A stretch of DNA of 64,000 bases from Piliocolobus tephrosceles (Eukaryota > Chordata > Mammalia > Primates > Cercopithecidae), in contig NC_045436.1 in assembly GCF_002776525.5 (NCBI RefSeq), forward strand, positions 15,540,049 through 15,604,048. The letters are read 5' to 3'. Numbering within the stretch: the stretch's first letter is position 1; each line of letters opens with the position of its first letter. The notes beneath the pieces were generated by a model, which did not search any database, was not told the DNA's origin, and worked only from the letters and a program-made list of their open reading frames with translations. The translations under genes were made by a program, and so were the position numbers. Positions 22,734 to 33,895 of the stretch are shown here, piece after piece.

Positions 22734-23459
22734 ACTCTGTTAGTCTATTCTCACATTGCTATAAAGAAAGGCTGGGCTCAGCGGCTCATGCCTGTAATCC
22801 CAGCACTTTGGCAGGTTAAGGCAGGTGAATCACTTGAGGTCAGGAGTTCGAGACCAGCCTGGCCAACATAGTGAAACCCCGTCTCTACTAAAAATACAAA
22901 AATTAGCCAGGCATGATGGCATGTGCCTGTAATCCCAGCCACCTGGGAGGCTGAGGCAGGAGAATCGCTTGAGCCAGCGTGTCACAGCTTGCAGTGAGCC
23001 AAGATCCCCCACCGTACTCCAACCTAGGTGACAAAGCAAGACTCCGTCTGAAAAAAAAAAGAAAGAAAGACTGGGTAATTTGTAATATAAGAAAAGAGGT
23101 TTAACTGGCTCATAGTTCCATAGGCAATACAGGAAGCCTGGTAGCGTCTGCTTCTAGGGAGGACTTAGGGAGCTTTTACTCATGGCACAGGCAAAACAGG
23201 AGCAGGAACGTCCCACATGGTGGGAGCAGAAGGAAGACAGAGAGCGGGGAGGTGCCACACACTTTAAAACAACCAGGTCTCATGAGAACGCACTCACTCA
23301 CTGTCATGAGAACAGCACCAGCACTGAGAGGACGGTGCTAAACCATTAATGAAGGACCATCCCCATGATCCAATCACCTCCCACCAGACCCTACCTCTGG
23401 CATTGGGGATTACATTTCAGCACGAAATCTGGTTGAGGACACAGATCCAAACCACATCA
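22734..23459 (-). mobile_element. MaLR LTR (MST/THE1-like) interrupted by an Alu
   Basis: 'ctgttagtctattctcacat' at the left, then after the Alu 'gactgggtaatttgtaatat', 'gaggtttaactggctcatag', 'gggaggtgccacacacttta', 'cacctcccaccagaccc' and the right end 'ccaaaccacatca'. This is the reverse complement of a THE1/MST-type ERVL-MaLR LTR. The Alu at 22771-23060 sits near its 3' end. Confidence 0.88.
22771..23060 (+). mobile_element. Alu inside the MaLR LTR
   Basis: 'gctgggctcagcggctcatg' to 'caagactccgtctg' plus A tail. It is flanked by ataaagaaag-like sequence on both sides, consistent with a short target-site duplication in A-rich DNA. It is younger than the LTR it splits. Confidence 0.93.
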
Positions 23460-24935
23460 ATTACTTTTCAATATGTCGCATAGTGTGTATTCATATAGAA
23501 TGTTGTTACCAAATGATAGGTTTTTTGACAGTGTTCATTCCTTTTTCTTTTCTGTTTCCTTTAATTGCCCCCAACAATCTTGGGAATATAATGAAGTAGG
23601 TTTATCATCTCTGTTCTCTAGTGGAGACCCAGCGAGTCAAGTTACTGACCTTGAGTTGCTCAGCAAATGAATGGCAGAATTCTTATTAGAATTGGTCTAT
23701 TGACTCTAATCCAACTTACTGTGTACACATGAAAATGAATACAAATTATTTTAAAGTAAAACTTAGACAAAATTTGTGTTTTATAAACTTTTATTTTAAA
23801 ATGACTAATGCTGGGTGCTCACACATTTAATTTGTATTTTAGAGAGGACCTCCCTTGTCTCAATATTTGCAGGATTTGTCAGCATTTGAGGATTTTGAGA
23901 TTTAGGGCATTTTGCATTTTCTAGCTGAATACTTTCTCACTTATTCTGTCTACTTTTCAGTTCTCTTTGCTGGAAGTTGTCCCACTTTGCTTCACTTGAT
24001 CACATCCTGACCATCCTTGGAGGCCCAGCTGAATGGGTAACTGCATTATAAAATGATCCCTTTACCCTTCAGGCAAAAACCACGTTATGTTTTTGAGTTC
24101 ATGCAACACTTTGTCTTTGCTATCCTTTATCCAATTTATCTCTTAAAATGTTCCTTCATATTTTATTTTCTTTACATATTTTAAATTACTGTATATTTTT
24201 ATACCCTCCTACAGAGTTTATTGCGACTTTAGTGAGTGATTAACACATATTTGTTGCCTAGATATAGGAAAGAGATAACTGTTAATGTACTTTAAAGAAT
24301 TAGCCTTCTCTTTGCTATTACTGTAAAAAATTATAAAGGGATTAATAATCCATAATAATAATAGCTAAATTGTTTTGGGAATTTAAAAACATTTTTGGAA
24401 GTGTTTAAATATAGGATCAATAGTTACCTATTTTTTATAAGTATAAATGAGAATTAAGCCAGATTTTCCATGAAAGTTTCCTGACTGGCATAGAAAGTTG
24501 TATATTCTTTGAAACATTTTTTAGCACTGAGACATTTAATGTATGCTGCCAGTAAACAGTTCCATTTAGGCTAAATCTTTCTATGTTTTACTATGAAGGA
24601 TACTAATGTCAGCTGTTTCTTTGGCTTGTGAATTATCAGCAGTTTGGAATATACCTTTCTGGAATCCTAGACCCTCTCTGTTACCCTCTTTCAAAGAAGA
24701 GGAAGAATATTTATAGGCATATCTATCGACCAAAATAAACTTTCCTTAACATGTTTTACTTTAGCTGGAGGCACAAAGCCAGTTTAAATTGTTGGACTGA
24801 AAATACTTTTCCTTCTTTCAACTTATTTTTATGATCAATTTGGAAATTCCTCCAAACATTGGAAAACTTTATAAAGAATAAGGAAAAGATGATACTTTGT
24901 TTTCAATAGAGATGTACTAAAGTGATGGTATGTGA
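23460..24935. other. Mostly unannotated; possible L2 relic at 23960-24260
   Basis: 'ctggaagttgtcccactttg', 'accatccttggaggcccagc' and 'tttgctatcctttatccaat' suggest a decayed sense L2 3' region at 23960-24260. The rest holds nothing I recognise. Confidence 0.4.
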
Positions 24936-24943
24936 AATGTTTT

Positions 24944-25164
24944 TATTTATTTATTTTTGAGACTGAGTTTCAGTCTTGTCGCCCAGGCTGGAGTGCAGTG
25001 GCATAATCCTGGCTCACTGCAACCTCCCCCTCCCAGGTTCAAGCGATTCTCTTGCCTCAGTCTCCTGAGTAGCTGGGATTACAGGTGCGTGCCACCATGC
25101 CTGGCTAATTTTTGTATTTTTAGTGGAGGTGGGGTTTTATCATGTTGGCCACACTGGTCTTCAG
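24944..25164 (-). mobile_element. 5'-truncated Alu
   Basis: Antisense Alu with TTTATTTA tail, from 'gagactgagtttcagtcttg' to 'tgttggccacactggtct', so the 5' part of the element is missing. An 8-base direct repeat, aatgtttt, flanks it at 24936-24943 and 25165-25172. Confidence 0.9.
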
Positions 25165-25172
25165 AATGTTTT

Positions 25173-26979
25173 AAACGGGTAATATTAGGATCAAAAAGTT
25201 GAGATAAAATTAGTTGTGCTTACTTTTCTCTATAAAATGCATTTCTAATTCCTATGATTAATCTATAAATTGCTATAGTTAACCTGATTAATGGCTGGAC
25301 ATGAGAGCATCAAGGCATAATATCCGTTTGGGGTTTGAAGTCTGTTTTGAAACATTTTACTAAGAATAACGAAAACAGAAATAAGTTATTCAAGAGCTAA
25401 AGGAGTCATATTATATTCATAATTGTCATGGAAGTAATTTAGTAAGTGAGAGATAGATTTTCAATAATGATAAAACTGGATGTTAAAGTTATGAGATTCA
25501 TTCACAACTCTAATCAGTACAACAAATACCAATTTCTTTATGGCATCAAATTTCAATCATCAGAGTAGAAAAGTATAATTTTCCACAACACTTTGCAGAT
25601 GATAGGATACTAAAAATCTTACTGATAAGTGTTCAAAATAATATTCTTTAAATATTAAGACAAGCAATAGAGTGACGTGATTAAATAAAATCACTTATAT
25701 GATGTCTCATCAATTTACATAAAGATCAACAGATTTAGAAAGTGATGAAAAATAACGTTCTTACCTTAATGCTAAAATGTGCAAGAATCTTATAATGAAG
25801 CTACTTTGTCCTTGATTGCTTAATATAAGACCATAACTGCTTCAAATTATATTAAGCAAGAGAGGAATTAGAATGAGAGAGGCCGAAATTCCAGTTTTTA
25901 AACATATTTCAGACTCATGTGCATAACAGTTTTAGTGATGCCACTTAAAACCTAGTTATTAATATCTTACAATCCCTTCCTCATTTTTGCTGTTGTGCCA
26001 ACTGAAAACATTTCTAGCTGCATCTGGAAGATGTAGGAAAGGTTTAGCATTTGATTTATGAACTCTACAAGTGGAGTGTCTAGGGCAGGGGCTTTTAGTC
26101 CCCAGTAAAGTCTCTGAATTCATAAACATCTTGCAAAATCCTATTCACATACACAGAAAATGTATTTCATCAACATTGTGCAGGAACCAGAGCACAGCAA
26201 AAGCAGCTACTGAATAGTTAGGGCTCAAATACTCAGACTAGGGAATGTTGCGAACTTGTGGTCTATTTCCAGCATTTTCCTATCTGAACTTTCTTTTGAT
26301 TGAATTTGCCTATTTTAGCTACAAAGGTAAAAGTCTAAGTTTGCCAAAGAGTTTCTTGGGAAAGGAAATCCTATGTTCCTAATGACTGTCCAGCAAATTC
26401 TGGAGCTTAACTCACCATGATTTTTGTATTTTATGAAGGTGTGTTTTGCTTGGTGAAAAGTGCTATTGCCATCAGGTGCCCCAGATGTGTCTAAGTGTTG
26501 GCAGGTGTCTGAGTCAGCAGGTGAACAAACACATTTATGCCAGTTGGAAGTTATTCTGTGGATGAGGTCAGTTCATGGCTGCTTAGTTAGAATACTCTTA
26601 AGACCTTTTAAATATAGTTGGATAGGGATGGGGCAGCTAGGATGGCAAGAAAGGGAGTCATTTAGTGACTGGGAATCAAGTAAAGATATTCATACATGTG
26701 TGGAATCTGACCTAAGTCCTGTATTAGGATGGAGAAGAGGAGATAGAGTGGTTTGATGGGAGTTAGCTCTACCAATTTCTAGATGGTTAGTTTGGTCTTC
26801 GGGGTCATTTCCTATGCATCTTTCCCCCTTTACATCTTGCTGCTTTGTTCTCTATCTTGTTTGAGTAGCCACACTAGCATAGAGCCTTGTTTACTTGTCT
26901 TTATTAATGAGAAATTTCACTTCCTTGATTTATCTGTCTTGGGATAGAGTGTAATGATAATGGACCCACAATCTAGAAG
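25173..26979. other. Unannotated AT-rich stretch
   Basis: No repeat or gene recognised over about 1.8 kb. The plus-strand frame at 26460-26756 (98 codons) shows no domain and I treat it as chance. Confidence 0.5.
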
Positions 26980-27175
26980 AAGGTGGATCAGAATTGATGT
27001 ATGGTTTAATAACTCCTTTTCTATGAGACCTTGGCCAAGTTATTTAACCTCTCTGAACCTCAATTCCTCAACAGTAAATTGGGGATAATACTATTACCTA
27101 TCCCCTATGCCACTAAAGAGGTTAAATGTCATAAAACATGTGGAACATTTAATTCTGTAGAATGTTTGGCACAAG
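26980..27175 (+). mobile_element. MIR SINE
   Basis: 'gagaccttggccaagttatt', 'taacctctctgaacctcaat', 'taaattggggataatac' and 'aatgtttggcacaagaag' are sense-strand MIR in order and well preserved. Confidence 0.88.
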
Positions 27176-27558
27176 AAGATTGGTCAATTAATGATACTGT
27201 TTCTTTCTTCTTTTTCATCCCCAAAGTGAACCATGTGCTTCCATTTCTCAAGCACCTCTTATTCTGTCTTCCTTCTCTGATCCAGAGGTGATTTTCCTGG
27301 ATGATTTTTCTTCCCAGCACTTCCCTCCAGTCCTTTTAGCAGTCCACCCCTTGCCTGATAACTTCACAGTCCTAGATTACTTTGCATCTTATCTTGGTAA
27401 CCGACCCTGATTCGAATTTAGATAACTGGGTAGTCTGCATGGAACTACGGTGAGAAGCATTGGTACAGAGAACTTTGGCTATTTTGGGAAGTTGAGGAGA
27501 GAAAGAAAGAGTGGAACTGAAAAGACAGGAGCAAAGAAAAGTAGATTTTAAGGGGTGA
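27176..27558. other. Unannotated stretch
   Basis: Nothing recognised between the MIR and the nested LTR stack. Confidence 0.5.
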
Positions 27559-27837
27559 TAGATTAATCTGCTAGGGCTGCTATAACAAATACTACAGGCT
27601 GGGCAGCTTCAACAGCAGAAATTAATTTCTCACAGTTCTTGAAGCCGGCAGTCCAAGGTCAAGGTGTTGTCAGAGGCATTTGAACAAGAGAAACTCCATC
27701 TTGAATAGGGATAAGTTAAAACGAGGCTGAGACCTATTGGGCTGCATTCCCAGGAGGTTAGACATTCTTAGTCACAGAATGAGATAGGAGGTTGGCACAA
27801 GATAAAGGTCACAAAGACTTTGCTGATAGAACAGGAT

Positions 27838-28086
27838 GTGGTATGTTCTCACTCCTAAGTGGGAGTTGAACAATGAGAACACATGGACTCAGGGAGGGGA
27901 ACATCACACACTGGGGCCTGCAGCGGGGTGGGGTGGGGAGTTTGGAGAAGGATAACATTAGGAGAAATACCTAATGTAGGTGACGGGTTGATGGGTGCAG
28001 CAAACCACCATAGAACGTGAATACCTATGTAACAAAACTGCACGATCTGCACATGTAACCCAGAACTTAAAGTATATAAAAAAAGG
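27838..28086 (+). mobile_element. 5'-truncated L1PA-type 3' end inside the ERV1 LTR
   Basis: 'tatgttctcactcctaagtg', 'caatgagaacacatggactc', 'cctaatgtaggtgacgggtt' and 'gcacatgtaacccagaactt' are the L1PA 3' UTR, ending in a short A tail. A 7-base direct repeat, acaggat, flanks it at 27831-27837 and 28087-28093. Confidence 0.92.
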
Positions 28087-28434
28087 ACAGGATAAAGTAA
28101 AGAAGCCAGCCAAAACCAAGATGGTGATGAAAGTGACCTCTGGTCTCCTCACTGCTAATTATATGCTAATTATAATTCATTAGCATGCTAAAACACACTC
28201 CCGCCCGCGCCATAACCATTTACAAATGCCATTGCAATATCTGGAAGTTACCCTATATGGTCTAAAAAGGGGAGGAACCTTCAGTTCCTGGAATTGCCCA
28301 CCCCTTTCATGGAAAATTCATGAGTAATCCACCCCTTGTTTTGCATATAATTAAGAAGTAACTATAAGTATGTTCAGTTGAGTAGCCCATGCTGCTCTGC
28401 CTATGGAGTAACCATTTTTTATTCCTTGACTTTC

Positions 28435-28708
28435 TTTTTTTTTTTTTTACCCCACTTTTGTTGCCCAGGCTGGAGTGCAATGGCGTGATGTTAGCTCACT
28501 GCAACTTCCGCCTCCTGGTTCAAGCGATTCTCCTGCCTCAGCCTCCCAAGTAGCTGGAATTACAGGGGCCCGCCACCACACCCTGCTAATTTTTTGTATT
28601 TTTAGTAGAGATGGGGTTTCACCTGTTGGCCAGGCTGGTCTTGAACTTCTGACCTCAGATAATCCACCTGCCTTGGCCTCCCAGGATTGAGCCACCGGCC
28701 CCGGCCCC
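28435..28708 (-). mobile_element. Alu inside the ERV1 LTR
   Basis: Antisense Alu with T tail from 28435. Flanking repeats ttgactttc (28426-28434) and ttaactttc (28709-28717) differ at one base. Several deletions and changes ('cccaggattgagccaccgg') suggest AluS-like age. Confidence 0.92.
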
Positions 28709-28955
28709 TTAACTTTCCTAATAAACTTACTTTCACTTTATTTACTCTATGGACTCACCCTGAATTCTTTCTTGAGTGAGGTCCAAGAACCCTCTCTTGG
28801 GGTCTGGACGGGGACCCCATTCTGGTAACAGTGTCCACTGGTCGTTTTCTTCTGGGAGCCTCCGTGGCTTGTAAATGGCCATCTTCTGGGATCTTCACAG
28901 GGTGTTCCCTCTGTGTGTGTCTGCGTCCTAATCTCTTCTTGAAAGGGTACCAGTC

Positions 28956-29206
28956 AATCCCAGCACTTTGGGAGGCCGAGACGGGCAGATCACGAGGTCA
29001 GGGGATCGAGACCATCCTGGCTAACATGGTGAAACCCCGTCTCTACTAAAAAAATACAAAAAACTAGCCGGGTGAGGTGACGGGCGCCTGTAGTCCCAGC
29101 TACTAGGGAGGCTGAGGCAGGAGAATGGCGTAAACCTGGGAGGCGGAGTTTGCAGTGAGCTGAGATCTGGCCACTGCACTCCAGCCTGGGCGACAGAGGG
29201 AGAGAG

Positions 29207-29230
<24 letters not shown>
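28956..29230 (+). mobile_element. 5'-truncated young AluY
   Basis: Starts at 'aatcccagcactttgggagg', lacking the first 20 or so Alu bases, and ends in a long A tail. The 14-base target-site duplication is aaagggtaccagtc / aaaggataccagtc (28942-28955 and 29231-29244). It shares 'ctagccgggtgaggtg' and 'gagatctggccac' with the other young AluYs. Confidence 0.94.
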
Positions 29231-29237
<7 letters not shown>

Positions 29238-29591
29238 ACCAGTCATGCTGGATTAGGGCCCACTTCATCTGAACTTAGTCAACTCTTTAACGATTCTATC
29301 TCTACAGTGACATTCTGAGGTACTAGGTTTTAGGACTCCAACATATGAAATTTGGAGGGACAGAATTCAGCTCATCACCATGGACAAAACATAGAGGAAA
29401 GGAGAGGACTGAGTGTCACTTTAGAAAAGGTAAAAGCCTCAAGTGAAAGGGTGGTCAAATAAACTTAACCTGAAAATAGAAGATAATCTCTGCAGATTGT
29501 CCCAGCCAGGGAAATCACAGTTCGGCAGGCAAAATAAGTGAAAAGTTAAAGTTTTCAAGAAATTGCCAAAGTGAGTTACATGTAGAAAAGG

Positions 29592-29896
29592 TAATTTTTT
29601 TTTTTTTTTTTTCTTTGAGACAGAGTCTCTCTCTGTCACCCAGGCTGGAGTACAATGGTGCAATCTTGGCTCACTGCAACCTCCGCCTTCCAATTCAAGC
29701 TATTCTCCTGCCTCAGCCTCCCTAGTAGTTGGAATTACAGGCGCCCACCACCATGCCTGGCTAATTTTTGTATTTTTAGTAGAGATGGGGTTTCGCCATC
29801 TTGGTCAGACTGGTCTTGAACTCCTGACCTCAGGTGATCCACCCGCCTGAGCCTCCCAAAGTGCTGGGATTACAGGCGTGAGCCACCACGCCCGGC
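29592..29896 (-). mobile_element. Alu
   Basis: Antisense, full-length: T tail from about 29595, 'gagacagagtctctctctgt' to 'gagccaccacgcccggc'. AluS-like. Confidence 0.95.
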
Positions 29897-30068
29897 ACAA
29901 AAAATATTTTAAACTCTCCTTTTCTACCTCCCAATCTCCCTTCTGCAAGGTACTTTCCCCCATATTCTCTCCTCTTCCACTCCAAATTCCCTCAAATTCT
30001 ACCTTAATATGACCAATACTATTACTATATAATATCACTAATACTATATATTAGTGAATATACAGATT

Positions 30069-30264
30069 TCTCTCTACCTTAATGATGTTAGTATCCTTGA
30101 GTTTGATAATAGGATGAGTATATTTCTAATGGACAAATTGATTTACAACTATAAAGTGTCCATTGGATGCTAATTTCTTAATTACATAGTAGTTACTGAA
30201 AATGTAGGGATAAGGCAGCATGTCAGGTTTTGATAATGTGCTGAATGTTGTAATATACTGAATA
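30069..30264 (+). repeat. Direct repeat copy A, unclassified
   Basis: Copy of a roughly 190-base segment that recurs at 31460-31645. Shared stretches include 'agtttgataat', 'tttacaactataaa(a/g)tgtcc', 'attggatgctaatt', 'gataaggcagca' and 'gtcaggttttgataatgt'. The family is unknown to me. Confidence 0.85.
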
Positions 30265-30284
30265 TCATAACTCTAGATTTTTAA

Positions 30285-31459
30285 TAAAATTTAAATATTA
30301 CATATTAGTGATATTATAATGCCATAACATATAATATTATTATAATATAATAGTATATATACTAATACCAATCCCAGGTCTGTTTCTTTTTCCTCACGTC
30401 CCTCACTAAGGCTGTTGGCCTATATTCTTCTTGTAGTAACTCTTGGCCATTTTCAATGTAATCAATGTGCTCTCTAAACCTTCTCCGGTTCTTTCTTGAT
30501 CAGCATAATATATAAGCCCAAGAACCAAATATGCTAAGTATGTAGGGAGAGAAATAAGACTTAAGACTTCTGCCCTCCCTCCCCCCAACATGAGAGACTA
30601 AGCAAATGTTACTTCATATTATTGATAAACAACTGTTTCAACAACTGTTTGTGAATATTTGCGGTTGATGCTGACTTGGTTGATAAATCTTCCCCTGGGA
30701 GAGTCTGTCTCTGGATATAATCAAACTTATAACTACTGTAAAAGCCATTCCCATGTTCAAAGAAAAAACAGCTGTACTTGCTCCTCATTTGACTTCTTAG
30801 AAGAGGAAAATCTTAACATTTAAGTGAAAACAATTTAAGGAGGAAAATGATGCTTTGAGTTCAAATTATTGTTTTCTTTTAAAATTTTTATTAATGTACA
30901 AATTGTTTTGCCACTAAATATAAATTGGGGACTTTGAACATCACTTTCATCATCCCACTCTGTCTTTCTTTCAAACAGATATAAAAGCCACACAAATTAT
31001 AGGTTTTCGTCAGTATTTAGAGGTTTCTATTGGGTGCTTTTGACTGGATTATTAGGTGACTATCTAACTTTTATATTGACCCATCCCATGTTCACTGAGA
31101 ATACTTTCACTAAACCTTGTGTACTTTATTTAATGCTCATTTTACTACCTAGTAGAGTCTTGGTCCAAAAATTGAACCGAATTAAAAAAATAAAAACCAT
31201 TGTTGGGTAGTCAATGGGTAATTTACTTATTATTCTTATTTTGATACTCACTAAAAACATGCTATTATATCGGTGAGACTGACACAAAGTTCAATGCTTC
31301 TAAAACGTTATATATAAACTGTGTTTGAAAGCATACACAATTTTTTTGGTTGCTCGGGATTAAAGAAAATATTTATTAAGAGGTATGTAAACACATTTTA
31401 CTGGAGCTGGCATTCTTTTATATACAACCAGAAAACACAACTAGTAGCATTTTATAAGA
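30285..31459. other. Spacer between direct repeats A and B
   Basis: AT-rich. A minus-strand frame at 30406-30591 looks a little protein-like but ends in a stop and has no supporting donor. Nothing else recognised. Confidence 0.4.
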
Positions 31460-31660
31460 TGTCTTTTTTCCTTAATAGATGCCAGTATCCTTTAGTTTGA
31501 TAATATATGGATATATTTTAAATGGACAAATTTATTTACAACTATAAAATGTCCATTGGATGCTAATTGTTTATTAACATAGAGTTACTAAAAACGTAGT
31601 GATAAGGCAGCAAGTCAGGTTTTGATAATGTACCAAATATTGTAATTCTAGAATTTCAAT
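31460..31660 (+). repeat. Direct repeat copy B, unclassified
   Basis: Second copy of the segment at 30069-30264, in the same orientation about 1.39 kb away. 'ctagaatttcaat' at its end matches 'ctagatttttaat' after an 18-base gap in copy A. Confidence 0.85.
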
Positions 31661-32318
31661 GATGTTGACACTGATTATTTTGTTTATATGAGCAGTATCT
31701 ATGACTTTTCTTCTTGACAAAATGATGCATGAGACTGTCAGCATTAATTTGCTCTTAAAGTTTTTATATGTAATTAAATTCAGATACTTAAGTAGTTGGC
31801 ATAGTATTGTGATTTCTCATATATGCTGTTTCTTTCTCAAATCTCAACTTATTTTATATAGATTTTTATGTCTTTATCAAAGAACTTATAAGGATCATAA
31901 AGAGTAAGTATATTTTTAGGAAATGAATAGAAATATTTGAGTAAAAAATACATACTGACTCAAAAATGGTAAGCACAATCTTTTTGGTATATATCTTACT
32001 GTGCTCAGGACGTAGAGAAGACAGTACACGTCATTTGATAATATTTATTGCTTCGTCTGGCCATTATTCACTCTTTGATTCTTTATACATGGTTTTGTTT
32101 GCTGAATTTTCATTCATATAAGTGCTGGATATCCATTAGATATAGCAACTTGATCATATTTGTTCATCTTTATAGAAAGAAATCCATGAAATTATGTTTT
32201 TCACATATATATCGAAGGAAGCATTTTCTTTTTTTTGATTAGAACTTTCTTTCAACTAATAAAGGTACAATCTTATAAAGTGTAAGGCAGTAAATGCTCT
32301 TTGACATGCAAATTGCTT

Positions 32319-32346
32319 AAATTACCTTAAGTCATTAAGGTAATTT
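32319..32346. repeat. Short perfect inverted repeat
   Basis: Arms aaattacctta (32319-32329) and taaggtaattt (32336-32346) are exact reverse complements around a 6-base loop. There is no T run after it and no sign of a small-RNA gene. Confidence 0.85.
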
Positions 32347-32545
32347 TAGATCTTAGTATTCAATAAAGCAACTTCATTTTTTTTCATTAGATACCTTTAG
32401 AACTACAGTATATGCCTTTCTGTTTTGGGGTGATTGTTCCCAAACTCTTTTCATCCTGTACTCTTGAAGGGATGGAAGGAACAAGAGAAAAGAAACTAAA
32501 GTATCTACTGAGGGATGATTCATCTGTGTGTGCCTTGCTGCAATT

Positions 32546-32598
32546 GCATTAAACTCCAGGACAGCATTAAACTCCAGGACAGCATTAAACGGGACAGC
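32546..32598. repeat. 18-base tandem repeat, about 2.7 copies
   Basis: Unit gcattaaactccaggaca at 32546-32563 and 32564-32581, then a third copy from 32582 with an internal loss ('gcattaaacgggacag'). Confidence 0.9.
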
Positions 32599-32870
32599 GT
32601 TCCAGCTGATTACTTAGAAGCAGATAAACCCACTCAAGGCCAGCCAATAAATAGGAATGTATGTGAAGAGTGATCTCATCCTGGGATTCTCAAGGAGACA
32701 ACATAAACATGGGAAAAAAGAGGCAAAATAATAATTGATGGTTTTTCTTCAAACTGTCTTCCTTCTTCCTTCCCTTCCCTGCCCCTCTGTGTTGATCTTC
32801 AGTGTTTCACAACAAATGGATACTCTCTGAAAGAACATTATTGCATACTCCCTGTCTAGGTATTTGATTT

Positions 32871-33172
32871 CTTTCCTTTTTTTTTTTTGAGACAGAGTTT
32901 CACTCTTGTTGCCTAGGCTGGAGTGCAATGGCGTGATTTTGGCTCACTGCAACCTCCATCACCCGGGTTCAAGTGGTTCTCTTGTCTCAGCCTCCTGAGT
33001 AGCTGGGATTACAGGCATGCACCACCACACCCGACTACTTTTTTGTCTTTTTAGTAGAGACAGAGTTTCACCATGTTGGTCAGGCTGGTCTTGAACTCCT
33101 GACCTCAGATGATTCGCCCTCCTCGGCCTCCCAAAGTGCTGGGATTACAGGTGTGAGTCACTGCGCCCGGCC
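32871..33172 (-). mobile_element. Alu
   Basis: Antisense Alu from 'gagacagagtttcactcttg' to 'tgagtcactgcgcccggcc'. Target-site duplication aggtatttgattt / aggtatttggttt (32858-32870 and 33173-33185, one mismatch). Confidence 0.95.
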
Positions 33173-33185
33173 AGGTATTTGGTTT

Positions 33186-33880
33186 TATTAAATGAAAAAC
33201 TTTATCGAAAATAAAACACTGTAATTTTAATAGGCATTATCTTGGAATGATATGTATACTATTGGAATGACTTTTGAAAAATAAAAAATCTTGATTGTAG
33301 GCAGTTGGTTAGGGAAAGATGTCATGAAGTCTGTGAATTTCCGGGCTTTTTAACATGGAAGTTTAAACAAATCAATCTTTCTCTTTTTTGTGCCTTAAGA
33401 AATTATCTCCTGTCTAGATGTGTCATAAATCTTACAATATCTTCTAGAATTTTGAGCTTTAATTTTTTACATTTATGTAGTCAAAATCTGAATTTATTTT
33501 TGTGTATGGAGGGAGATAGTGTTATTTTTATTTTTTCAATAAAGTAATGTATATTTTTACTATCAAAAATGATGTTATCTGCATCTTTGCTTTAATGATT
33601 TGTTATGCCAAAGTCACATCATAAGCGATGCCTCCATGGATATGTGGTTCTATTTCTGAGCTATTATGTACCTAGTTATAAACCTGCAGTCAGGCAATCA
33701 GGATTCACATTTTGGCACTGCTACTCACTAGTGGTGTAATCTGCTGGATTGCTAGATTGTGGCAATTTTCAGGGTCCTAGTAGAGAGGATCACTAGTAGA
33801 TTCTTGTGTATTGCATTTACAGGCTCAGTGTGGCTGGTAAAACTGACTGGGGTCTGATTTGATGCCTTCTGTCTTCTCAA
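33186..33880. other. Unannotated stretch with a MIR trace
   Basis: 33678-33745 ('caggcaatcaggattcacat', 'ggcactgctactcactagtg') resembles the core of a sense MIR. The rest shows nothing. Confidence 0.4.
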
Positions 33881-33895
33881 GAACAGGTGCACCCT

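Larger units (their letters stand above)
27668..28830 (+). mobile_element. ERV1 solitary LTR (LTR10/HERV-I-like)
   Basis: Begins TGTCAGAGGCATTTGAACAA and ends GGTAACA, with a 4-base target-site duplication GTGT at 27664-27667 and 28831-28834. Near its 3' end it carries the promoter and polyadenylation region typical of such LTRs: 'cctaataaacttactttcac' and 'accctctcttggggtctgga'. An L1 end (27838-28086) and an Alu (28435-28708) interrupt it. The LTR10 name is from memory of the consensus; the ERV1 class is firmer. No internal viral sequence or second LTR is present. Confidence 0.85.
27559..29380 (-). mobile_element. MaLR-type (MLT1-like) LTR, outer layer of a nested stack
   Basis: Three pieces of one antisense LTR survive. 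27559-27667 has 'taatctgctagggctgctat' and 'attaatttctcacagttct'. 28831-28955 has 'ggcttgtaaatggccatctt'. 29245-29380 has 'tgctggattagggcccactt' and 'ggactccaacatatgaaat'. They are in the right order and are separated by an ERV1 LTR and a young AluY. Removing both inserts restores a continuous LTR. Confidence 0.87.
31661..32857. other. Unannotated AT-rich stretch with small repeats
   Basis: No gene. It contains a hairpin at 32319-32346 and an 18-base tandem repeat at 32546-32598. Confidence 0.5.
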
